NCBI GenBank assembly: GCA_012522035.1
Contig: JAAYLF010000393.1
Location: 1 to 21,585 of the forward strand
Source: Clostridiaceae bacterium
Lineage (GTDB): Bacteria; Bacillota; Clostridia; UBA1212; DUPL01
Reading direction: 5' to 3'
Length of the DNA: 21,585 nt
The notes beneath the pieces were generated by a model. That model was given only the letters and a program-made list of their open reading frames with translations, ran no database searches and was not told the origin of the DNA. Within the stretch, counting starts at the first letter, position 1, and every line of letters begins with the position of its first letter. The translations under genes and the position numbers were made by a program. Positions 15,116 to 21,585 of the stretch are shown here, piece after piece.

Positions 15116-16018
15116 ATGATATCAGTACACATATCAAATGAAAAAATTCATATAGTGAATGGTGATGCCAAGTTTGGTGTATTCAATATATATGAATATC
15201 TTAATGCACCCACACCTGATGGCTCCATGTTAAATGGAGTTATAACGGATGCCCTGGCATTAAGGGAGGAGATTGGAGACATATGGAAGACCAACAAGTT
15301 TCCAACCAAAGGCATCAGCCTCGTTATAGATAACGCACCTGTAGTAGGAAAGGTAATGAGGGTTCCATTGGTTTCCCACAAAAAGATACTGCGGATTATT
15401 AATAGGGAGTTGTCTCCTCAAGAAGGCGAAAATGTTCTGGATTACGCGGTTTTGCATGCAGACGACAACATAAAGAAAAAAGATCAGAAGAAATATGACA
15501 TGGACATATATGCATGCAGTGTGCAGAAAAGCCTTCTTAAAAGTTATGTGGACTTGTTTGAAAGCAATGGCATACGTATAACAAGCATAAATCTCAGCAT
15601 AAACAGCATTATCAAAATTGGACATTTTCTAAGAAGTTTAAGGGAAAAGACATACATAGTTATTACACTGGATGGAAGCAGTTTTGCAAGCTATTTGTTT
15701 GTAAACTGAAAGTTTTCCATATCAAACAAATACAGACTCCTTTACGACAGGGGAACTAATCTGTCATTCATGGAAATAACGCAGCATGTATCAAACTTTA
15801 TCCAGTTTGCCAGTACGCAGCGCAGCGGCCATGATGTTGGGAATGTGTATTTCTGTGGCCTGTATAAAGATGAGGAGGCTATATACGGACAGATAAACAG
15901 TGCACTTGGGATAAAAGCGCAGATTTTTCCGCACAATGAATCTGAAGTATTTGTGCATAAAAAAGCACAGGGCTTTATTCTTTCTGACAACATATACGCA
16001 AGTGGGAATCTGATATAG
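15116..16018 (+). pseudogene. pilM: PilM-like pilus assembly protein, interrupted by an in-frame TGA
   Basis: One frame of 300 codons from ATG 15116 (GAGGTG site just upstream) to TAG 16018 contains a TGA at 15707-15709, after 197 codons. Text on both sides fits PilM, an actin-like ATP-binding protein that docks to PilN at the membrane: the first part has MISVHISNEKIHIV and the strand VITLDGSSFASYLFVN, and after the stop come SNKYRLLYDRG and VYFCGLYKDE. A Gly codon (GGA) changed to TGA would explain it. The second part has an ATG at 15770 but no good ribosome binding site. Being in the middle of an intact operon, it may be a recent mutation, a sequencing error or read-through. Truncated products would lack part of the ATPase fold. 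Confidence 0.8.
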
Positions 16019-16039
16019 ATTTAGGGTAGGGTAAGTGAT

Positions 16040-16618
16040 ATGACAAAAGACATAAATTTGTACAAGGCACTGAAAAATTCCAAAGTAAAGAAAGAGAAGA
16101 ACCAAGCAGGTATACTTCTCGCTATAATCCCCATATTAGTTTTATTGATATTGGGAGTGATTTCATATTGGCTCTATGTAAAGAATAATGAGCTTTCCGC
16201 TGAGATTGACAAGATAAACGAGTATCTGAACAATCCTGACATATCAAAAAAATACGAGGAAGTTGTTGAAATAAAAGACAAACAGAAAGAGCTTAATGAC
16301 AAAAAAGACTTCTTGAAAAAGTTCAGAGACAATTATAATTCCTATCCTCTGTTTAACTCTGAACTTTTTAAAAAGATAGAAGCATGTCTGAAGAGCGATA
16401 TTGTAATTCACGACATTTCCTACAGCTCAAGTGTTGGCGGTGCATCTTTGGTTATGCAGGTATCAACAACGGACATTAAAGCAGCCTCAACCTTTACCCA
16501 GGATTTGAGCGCTACACAGCTTTTTGAAAAAGTGTCCTACGATGGCTGGAGCCAAAGCAGGGAGAATGAATACACATTCAAGGTAACTTGTCTGTTGAAA
16601 GCCGGGGTGCATGAATGA
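16040..16618 (+). CDS. pilN: PilN-like pilus assembly protein
   Basis: This 192-residue bitopic membrane protein of the pilus alignment subcomplex has a cytoplasmic tail with DINLYKA (4-10), similar to the INLLP motif that binds PilM. One membrane helix follows (about 24-46), then a coiled coil rich in Lys and Glu (about 49-95), and a C-terminal ferredoxin-like domain (about 105-192). This is the standard PilN layout. The start has an AGGGTAGGG site. The end overlaps pilO by four bases (ATGA). The symbol rests on architecture and gene order, as sequence identity in this family is low. Confidence 0.85.
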   Translation: MTKDINLYKALKNSKVKKEKNQAGILLAIIPILVLLILGVISYWLYVKNNELSAEIDKINEYLNNPDISKKYEEVVEIKDKQKELNDKKDFLKKFRDNYNSYPLFNSELFKKIEACLKSDIVIHDISYSSSVGGASLVMQVSTTDIKAASTFTQDLSATQLFEKVSYDGWSQSRENEYTFKVTCLLKAGVHE

Positions 16619-17253
16619 TGTCAATACTGTTTAAAAAGCTTACTAAAAGAGAAAAAATTCTTTTATACATCCTGTTTATAATCCTTATCCTATATGGTGT
16701 CGGAATGTTTGTGGTAAAACCGTTATTTGACAAGCACGGCGAACTGGAAACCGAGCTGTTTAATCTTGAGCTTAAGGAGTTTGAGGTAAGAAGCAGCATA
16801 AACAACTATGACAGATACAAGGAAGACATTTTGCAGCTTGAAACAGAAGTGGACGAGCTTTTTGCCAGAATGAACCCTGTGCTCAGCAACCAGCAGCTGG
16901 ATGCTTTTGTAACGGAAATTGCAATCAGAAACAATCTTGTGCTTAGAAGCTTTAACGTAAACGGACCAGTTCCCAAAGAGATTCTGCCGTATATGCAGAA
17001 GGACGATAAGGAAGAAGCAGTAACTGTTCAGGTTATGAGGATTTCCTTGCGCCTTGAAGGCAGCATGAAGGATTTTGAAAGAATTCTGGATTTGTTTTTA
17101 GAAACAGGAACAATAAGGATAGAGAGCTGCAACATTATTTCTGGAGCAGACGGATCGCTTGGGGAGAAAGCGGCAAATGTTTCAATAGTAATGACTTTTG
17201 AGGTATATATGCACGAGGAAGGCAAATTCAATTTGTTTGAATTGCTGATGTAA
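16615..17253 (+). CDS. pilO: PilO-like pilus assembly protein
   Basis: This 212-residue bitopic protein pairs with PilN. It has a short cytoplasmic tail, a membrane helix (about 15-34), a coiled-coil stretch (about 38-75) and a C-terminal globular domain predicted as a ferredoxin-like fold, ending at the TAA at 17251-17253. The start ATG at 16615 overlaps the pilN stop as ATGA, and a second ATG follows at 16618; coupling makes either possible. No catalytic residues are expected. The assignment follows architecture and its fixed place between pilN and the motor ATPase. Confidence 0.83.
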   Translation: MMSILFKKLTKREKILLYILFIILILYGVGMFVVKPLFDKHGELETELFNLELKEFEVRSSINNYDRYKEDILQLETEVDELFARMNPVLSNQQLDAFVTEIAIRNNLVLRSFNVNGPVPKEILPYMQKDDKEEAVTVQVMRISLRLEGSMKDFERILDLFLETGTIRIESCNIISGADGSLGEKAANVSIVMTFEVYMHEEGKFNLFELLM

Positions 17254-17264
17254 TGGGTGAGATT

Positions 17265-18947
17265 ATGAACAATATCGTGAATGTTCCTATTGGAGAAGTC
17301 CTGAAGGAATACAATTATATAAACGATGACCAGCTGAACCAGGCTCTTGAGTTCCAAAAAAGGGACAGGAAAAAGAGACTGGGACAGATCCTTATTGAAC
17401 TTGGTTTTGTAACAGAAACCCAGGTTATCGAGGCATTGGGAAAGCGTCTTAACCTCCCCGTTATTAATGTTGTTGCATTTCCCGTAGAAATTGAGGCAGT
17501 AAGCAAGATTCCGAAAGATTTGGCTGTAAGATACAATATGATAGGTATAAAAGTGGAGAATGGAACTTTGTCCGTTGCCATGAGCGACCCGCTTAATTTC
17601 TATGCCATAGAGGATATACGACAGCTTACAAGAATGAATCTTTCCATTTATCTTGCGGAGTCCCAAAGCATACTGGACCTAATCAACTATTATTACAGTG
17701 AAATAGATGTGCAGAGGGCTGCCAAGCATGTCCATTCCACAGTGCTAAGCACGCAGGTGGAAGTCACGAGTGCGGAAGAGGCGGAAAGCACAAACCTGGC
17801 ACCGGTGGTCAGGCTGCTTGACAGTCTCTTGTCAAAAGGCTACAGCACCAACGCAAGCGATATTCATATAGAGCCTTTTGAAGAACGTACGTTAATCAGG
17901 TTTAGAGTTGACGGAATGCTTGTTGATTACATGAACCTTACCCATCAAATACAGAACCCTTTGATAGCACGTATAAAAATTCTGGCCAACCTGAACATAG
18001 CAGAGAAAAGAGTTCCCCAGGACGGCCATTTCAGGACTGTGGTTGAAGGAAATGAAATCAACGTGAGGGTGTCCATCATTCCAACAATCCATGGCGAAAA
18101 AGCGGTTATGAGATTCCTTCTTACTGACACGCCTATTGACAACAAGGAGCAATTTGGAATGAACAAAACAAATTATGACAAGTTCATGCAAATGCTTATG
18201 TCCCCCCACGGCATCATATATATTACAGGACCTACAGGAAGTGGAAAAACCACTACTTTGTATATGGCTCTTGATTATCTGTCAAAAGGAGAAGTAAACA
18301 TATCCACCATAGAGGATCCTGTGGAAAGAAACCTGGAACGGGTAAATCAGATGCAGGTAAACAACATGGCAGGTCTTACCTTTGATGTGGGATTGAGGGC
18401 GATACTGAGGCAAGACCCTGATATCATAATGGTTGGGGAAACAAGGGATACGGAGACGGCGCAGATATCGGTAAGAGCAGCCATAACAGGCCACCTTGTT
18501 CTGTCAACTTTGCATACAAATGATGCCTTGTCTGCCATAGTAAGGCTTAACGACATGGGCGTCTCTCCATACTTGATTGCCAACTCCGTTACAGGACTTG
18601 TGGCTCAGCGACTTATTCGCAAGATATGTCCATACTGCATGTTAACATACAAGCCTGAGCTTGCAGAAAGGAAACTCCTTGACGATGATATTGTGGAAGT
18701 CAGGAAGGGAAAAGGCTGCCACGTCTGCAACAATACGGGTTACAAAGGCAGAATCGGAATAGACGAAGTAGCCGTGATTGACAGGACTTTAAGAACACTC
18801 ATATCCAGAAATGCTCCAATGGAGGAGATAAAGGCTTATGCCATAAAGGAGCAGGGCATGATGACTCTTAAGGAAAGCGCCATGGAGCTTGTAAGAAAGG
18901 GAATAACGTCAACTCAGGAACTTATTAAAATATCATATTATCAATAA
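17265..18947 (+). CDS. pilB: PilB/GspE-type pilus extension ATPase
   Basis: This 560-residue hexameric ATPase drives pilus assembly at the cytoplasmic face. The N-terminal MshEN domain contains RLGQILIELG (38-47), a sequence type that binds c-di-GMP in relatives. The motor domain has Walker A GPTGSGKT (322-329), the Asp box TIEDPVE (348-354), Walker B IIMVGE with Glu392, and the His box HLVLSTLHTND (410-420). A four-cysteine zinc site follows, Cys455/Cys458 and Cys485/Cys488. ATG at 17265 is preferred because GGTGA lies 4 bases upstream. ATG at 17253, which overlaps the pilO stop as TAATG, is an alternative adding four residues. It ends the pilus operon. No PilT retraction ATPase is present in the window. 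Confidence 0.94.
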   Translation: MNNIVNVPIGEVLKEYNYINDDQLNQALEFQKRDRKKRLGQILIELGFVTETQVIEALGKRLNLPVINVVAFPVEIEAVSKIPKDLAVRYNMIGIKVENGTLSVAMSDPLNFYAIEDIRQLTRMNLSIYLAESQSILDLINYYYSEIDVQRAAKHVHSTVLSTQVEVTSAEEAESTNLAPVVRLLDSLLSKGYSTNASDIHIEPFEERTLIRFRVDGMLVDYMNLTHQIQNPLIARIKILANLNIAEKRVPQDGHFRTVVEGNEINVRVSIIPTIHGEKAVMRFLLTDTPIDNKEQFGMNKTNYDKFMQMLMSPHGIIYITGPTGSGKTTTLYMALDYLSKGEVNISTIEDPVERNLERVNQMQVNNMAGLTFDVGLRAILRQDPDIIMVGETRDTETAQISVRAAITGHLVLSTLHTNDALSAIVRLNDMGVSPYLIANSVTGLVAQRLIRKICPYCMLTYKPELAERKLLDDDIVEVRKGKGCHVCNNTGYKGRIGIDEVAVIDRTLRTLISRNAPMEEIKAYAIKEQGMMTLKESAMELVRKGITSTQELIKISYYQ

Positions 18948-18957
18948 CGAGGAATTT

Positions 18958-18985
18958 GCCGGGTGACTGCCCGGCTTGTTTTTTT
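18958..18985 (+). terminator. Terminator of the pilus operon
   Basis: GCCGGG (18958-18963) pairs with CCCGGC (18970-18975) around TGACTG and is followed by TTGTTTTTTT. It lies 10 bases after the pilB stop. Confidence 0.9.
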
Positions 18986-18996
18986 GTTCAAAATTA

Positions 18997-19037
18997 TATA
19001 ATGCAATATGGTAAAGTAATGGATTATGTGATATTAT
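18997..19037 (+). promoter_or_regulatory. Candidate promoter for the KDPG aldolase/kinase unit
   Basis: Two -10-like elements are visible: TATAAT (18997-19002) and an extended TG-A-TATTAT (19029-19037). Neither has a good -35 box. Some promoter is expected, because a strong terminator precedes the pair. Confidence 0.35.
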
Positions 19038-19079
19038 ATTTCTGATGTAAAAAATTGATAAGGTTAGGTTGATGAATAA

Positions 19080-19724
19080 ATGGATAAGAGTACAGTATTA
19101 AAGCGAATTGTTGACTGTGGAGTTGTTGCTGTTGTAAGAGCCGAGACACCCGAGCAGGCTCTTAAAATAGCTGAGCAGTGCGCAAAAGCGGGTATTGTGG
19201 CTGTGGAAATAACATATACTGTGCCAGGCGCGGGAGATGTTATTAAAGAGCTTGCCAGGACCTACAAAAACGGCGAAGTTATTATTGGAGCGGGAACCGT
19301 TTTGGATCCAGAAACTGCAAGAGAAACCATTTTGGCAGGTGCCCAATACATCATAACTCCTTGTTTGAACAAAGATACTGTCACTTTATGCAACAGATAC
19401 CAAGTTCCGTGCATGGCTGGTGCCATGACTGTCAAGGAAGTAGTAGAGTGCATGGAGTGCGGCGTGGATATTATCAAGTTGTTCCCGGGTGAATTATTCG
19501 GACCTGCATTTATCAAAGCAGTAAGAGGTCCTCTGCCACATGCAAAACTTATGCCTACAGGCGGTGTGAATCTTGACAACGCAGCTGACTGGATTAAGGC
19601 TGGTGCCGTGGCAATAGGTGTTGGAAGCAACTTGACCAAGAGCGCAAAGACAGGCGACTACGATTCGATATATGAAACCGGATTGAAATATATAGAAGCG
19701 GTAAGGAGAGGTAGGGAAGAATGA
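19080..19724 (+). CDS. eda: KDPG (2-keto-3-deoxy-6-phosphogluconate) aldolase
   Basis: This 214-residue class I aldolase splits KDPG to pyruvate and glyceraldehyde-3-phosphate in the cytoplasm. It is a TIM barrel that starts with VVAVVRAETPEQALK (15-29). Glu43 in AVEIT is the usual catalytic acid/base, and Lys133 in DIIKLFPG is the Schiff-base lysine, in the same position as in the E. coli enzyme. GAGTVLDPE (71-79) and MPTGGVNLDNA are the phosphate-binding strands. Length is normal. The ribosome binding site is modest (AGGTTGATG). The kinase gene overlaps its stop by four bases. Relatives may also act on 4-hydroxy-2-oxoglutarate or KDPGal. Confidence 0.93.
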   Translation: MDKSTVLKRIVDCGVVAVVRAETPEQALKIAEQCAKAGIVAVEITYTVPGAGDVIKELARTYKNGEVIIGAGTVLDPETARETILAGAQYIITPCLNKDTVTLCNRYQVPCMAGAMTVKEVVECMECGVDIIKLFPGELFGPAFIKAVRGPLPHAKLMPTGGVNLDNAADWIKAGAVAIGVGSNLTKSAKTGDYDSIYETGLKYIEAVRRGREE

Positions 19725-20743
19725 ACAAGATTGTATGTTTTGGAGAAATAATGTTGAGACTGGCAACCCCCGATAAGTTGAGATTTGTTCAAGCAGACAA
19801 CTTTGTAGTAACTTTTGGTGGAGCAGAGGCGAATGTGAGCGTTTCCCTTGCCAACTATGGAGAAAACGCTGTGTTTGTTTCGAAAGTGCCTGAGAATGAA
19901 ATTGGACAAGCTGCCATAAATTCACTAAGACAGTTCGGTGTAGACACCAGTTACGTGTTGAGAGGCGGAGAAAGACTTGGCATATATTTTCTGGAAACAG
20001 GAGCATCCCAAAGACCATCAAAAGTTGTTTATGATAGAAAGTATTCATCCATATCAGCAATCCAGATGGGTGAAATTGACTGGGACGAGGTATTGAATGG
20101 AGCAAAATGGTTCCATTTTACAGGAATCACTCCAGCCTTGGGTGACAACGTGGCGGAAGTTACGTTGGAAGCTTTGAAGAAGTGCAAGGAAAAAGGAATT
20201 ATGGTAAGCTGCGACCTCAACTACCGCAAAAAGCTTTGGACCAGAGAAAAGGCGGGCAAGGTAATGGGCGGGCTTATGCACTATGTGGATTTATGTATAG
20301 CCAACGAAGAAGACGCGGACGATGTGTTTGGAATCAATGCAAGAGATACAGATGTGGTATCAGGAGAGCTGGACCTGGCTGGCTACAAGGATGTGGCAAA
20401 GCAGCTGGCGGACAGGTTTGGACTGAAGTATGTTGCCATTACACTTAGAGAAAGCTTGTCTGCGGATGACAACAACTGGAGCGCAATGCTGTATGACGGT
20501 AACGATTATTACTTCAGCAGAAAATACAAAGTACACATTGTGGACAGGGTAGGTGGCGGTGACTCCTTTGGCGGCGGTCTTATCTACTCCCTTGTTAACA
20601 ACTATGAGCCAAGGGAAGCTATTGAGTTTGCAGTAGCTGCATCTTGTCTAAAGCATTCAATTTACGGCGACTACAACCATGTAACTGTCAATGAAGTAAA
20701 GACATTGATGGGCGGCGATGGTTCTGGCAGGGTTGTAAGGTAA
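19721..20743 (+). CDS. kdgK: 2-keto-3-deoxygluconate kinase (PfkB family sugar kinase)
   Basis: This 340-residue ribokinase-fold enzyme probably phosphorylates 2-keto-3-deoxygluconate to KDPG, the substrate of the aldolase beside it. Visible PfkB features are the early strand CFGEIMLRL, the substrate-binding FGGAEANVSVSLA (32-44), a lid region with Arg and Tyr (RPSKVVYDR, 98-106), and the second signature DRVGGGDSFGGG (275-286) with the catalytic base Asp281. The family usually reads DTxGAGD; here Arg and Gly replace two of these. The start overlaps the aldolase stop (ATGA). The pair is the standard end of the uronate and pectin branch. The kinase specificity is inferred from that pairing, as PfkB kinases are hard to tell apart. 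Confidence 0.87.
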   Translation: MNKIVCFGEIMLRLATPDKLRFVQADNFVVTFGGAEANVSVSLANYGENAVFVSKVPENEIGQAAINSLRQFGVDTSYVLRGGERLGIYFLETGASQRPSKVVYDRKYSSISAIQMGEIDWDEVLNGAKWFHFTGITPALGDNVAEVTLEALKKCKEKGIMVSCDLNYRKKLWTREKAGKVMGGLMHYVDLCIANEEDADDVFGINARDTDVVSGELDLAGYKDVAKQLADRFGLKYVAITLRESLSADDNNWSAMLYDGNDYYFSRKYKVHIVDRVGGGDSFGGGLIYSLVNNYEPREAIEFAVAASCLKHSIYGDYNHVTVNEVKTLMGGDGSGRVVR

Positions 20744-20747
20744 TTAT

Positions 20748-20775
20748 TTGCAGTAAAATTAAATATAAATATAGA
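20748..20775 (+). promoter_or_regulatory. Weak candidate promoter for the NfeD/flotillin pair
   Basis: TTGCAG (20748-20753) and TATAGA (20770-20775) are separated by 16 bases. No terminator was seen after the kinase gene, so read-through is also possible. Confidence 0.33.
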
Positions 20776-20800
20776 TAGTATTGCCTTTGGGAGGGAAGCT

Positions 20801-21400
20801 ATGAACTGGTGGGAATCTATATCCATGCTGGAGAAAATATTGTACATATTGGCCACTTCTTCCTCAGTAATCCTGGTAATCCAAACCATTCTTGCGCTAT
20901 TTGGCATCGGGGACGATGGAATGGACGGTGTAGATGCCGTGGATTTGGATGTGGACGGATCTGATTTTGGTGTTGATGATCTTGCAGATGTGTCAGGACT
21001 ACAGCTTCTGACAATTAGGGGAATCCTTGCTTTCTTTGCAATAGGCGGCTGGACCTCAATCTTCTGCCTGAAAAGTGGTATGAAAACTCCTTTTGCTTTG
21101 CTGATAGGACTTTTGGCGGGATTTGCCACCATGCTTCTGCTTGCAAAATTGATGCAGATGGCCATGAAGCTTCAGTACAGCGGGAATATAAATATAAGAA
21201 ATGCGGTTGGAAAACAGGGAACCGTATATTTGATTATCCCTCCTAAAGGGAAGGGCAAGGGAAAGGTCAGTGTTGTGGTACAGGAAAGACTGAGAGAGTT
21301 TGATGCAGTCACTGAAAGCGATGAGGATATTCCCACAGGTAGTCGGATAATTGTAAAGGATGTAGTTCATCCCAATACATTGGTGGTGGAGAAAATATAA
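20801..21400 (+). CDS. NfeD-like membrane protein
   Basis: This 199-residue protein has one N-terminal hydrophobic segment (about 11-36), an acidic Asp-rich loop (38-65) and two further helices (about 67-88 and 95-118). A C-terminal soluble beta-barrel (about 135-199, OB-fold) contains GKQGTVYLIIPPKGKGKGKV, typical of short NfeD proteins such as YuaF of B. subtilis. These sit beside flotillins and act in membrane microdomain organisation. The next gene is a flotillin, which supports this. GGGAGGG precedes the ATG by about 7 bases. There is no serine-protease domain, so it is the short form. Confidence 0.88.
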   Translation: MNWWESISMLEKILYILATSSSVILVIQTILALFGIGDDGMDGVDAVDLDVDGSDFGVDDLADVSGLQLLTIRGILAFFAIGGWTSIFCLKSGMKTPFALLIGLLAGFATMLLLAKLMQMAMKLQYSGNINIRNAVGKQGTVYLIIPPKGKGKGKVSVVVQERLREFDAVTESDEDIPTGSRIIVKDVVHPNTLVVEKI

Positions 21401-21419
21401 AAGGGAAAGGAGATAAAAA

Positions 21420-21585
21420 ATGCCAGAACTAATTTATATCGTTGGTTTGATAGTTATTCTGCTTTTTGGAATCATAATCTTTATACTGAGCAGATACAGA
21501 AAATGTCCCTCTGACAAGCTACTAGTAGTATTTGGTAAAATGCGTAAAGGCAGGGACGGAGAGTTCAAATCTGCAAACTGTATCC
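21420..21585 (+). CDS. Flotillin-like protein, N-terminal part only
   Basis: The gene runs off the window after about 55 residues. The start has a strong AAAGGAG site 9 bases upstream, 19 bases after the NfeD stop. The N-terminus is a membrane hairpin-like helix (about 4-24) followed by RKCPSDKLLVVFGKMRKGRDG, which has the KCPS-K-LVVFGK pattern that opens the SPFH domain of FloT/FloA-type flotillins. Flotillins scaffold lipid-ordered membrane domains. The rest of the protein, including the coiled coil that would tell FloT from FloA, is beyond the end. Confidence 0.87.
   Translation, partial: MPELIYIVGLIVILLFGIIIFILSRYRKCPSDKLLVVFGKMRKGRDGEFKSANCI

Noticed and set aside
15707..15709. Selenocysteine or reassigned TGA in pilM
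   Set aside because: No strong hairpin directly follows the TGA, PilM has no known selenocysteine, and TGA ends many intact genes in this window.
17028..17666. Minus-strand frame of 212 codons across the pilO/pilB junction
   Set aside because: Both plus-strand genes are clear and coupled; this is a shadow frame.

Overview
The window looks like chromosomal DNA of an anaerobic, low-to-mid GC Firmicute of the class Clostridia. The basis is AT-rich intergenic DNA, strong AGGAGG-type ribosome binding sites, sigma-A promoters of the TTGACA-17-TATAAT type, a Gram-positive style type IV pilus cluster, a YtrA-like GntR/ABC module, a NfeD/flotillin pair and KDPG metabolism. No species is named, because nothing here identifies one.

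Layout. (a) 1-3770, plus strand: the 3' part of a glycoside-hydrolase-like protein, a Gfo/Idh/MocA oxidoreductase and an ABC exporter half-transporter. (b) 3770-7700, minus strand, read from right to left: an aldo/keto reductase with a broken frame, a DedA membrane protein, a second Gfo/Idh/MocA oxidoreductase and a zinc-ribbon/CD225 membrane protein. After a terminator comes a second CD225 paralogue, with its own promoter, coupled to a DUF2752 protein. (c) 7700-9770, minus: a GntR regulator, an ABC ATPase and a permease, tightly coupled. (d) 9770-13040, minus: a GT4 glycosyltransferase, a PlsC-like acyltransferase and a sulfatase interrupted by two adjacent in-frame stops. (e) 13041-13432: mostly non-coding, ending in the pilus promoter. 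(f) 13433-18985, plus: a type IV pilus operon in the order pilin, PilC, PilM (with an in-frame TGA), PilN, PilO, PilB-like ATPase. (g) 19080-20743, plus: KDPG aldolase and 2-keto-3-deoxygluconate kinase, translationally coupled. (h) 20801-end, plus: a NfeD-like protein followed by the start of a flotillin.

How the genes work together. The pilus genes form an inner-membrane assembly platform: the motor ATPase, the PilC core, and PilM/N/O. They depend on a prepilin peptidase that is not in this window. The aldolase and kinase together convert 2-keto-3-deoxygluconate through KDPG to pyruvate and glyceraldehyde-3-phosphate, as in uronate or pectin breakdown. This fits the glycosidase-like protein, the sugar oxidoreductases and the sulfatase in suggesting a polysaccharide user. 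GT4 and PlsC may act on membrane glycolipids.

The most notable observation is three disrupted reading frames within about 9 kb: an A-run frameshift in the aldo/keto reductase, a TAG-TGA pair in the sulfatase and a TGA in pilM. The frameshift lies exactly on an A AAA AAG heptamer in the zero frame, the classic -1 slippery sequence. Recoding, recent gene decay and sequencing error cannot be separated from this sequence alone. No CRISPR array, rRNA, tRNA, insertion sequence or recognised riboswitch was seen, and no clearly new multi-gene system was found.
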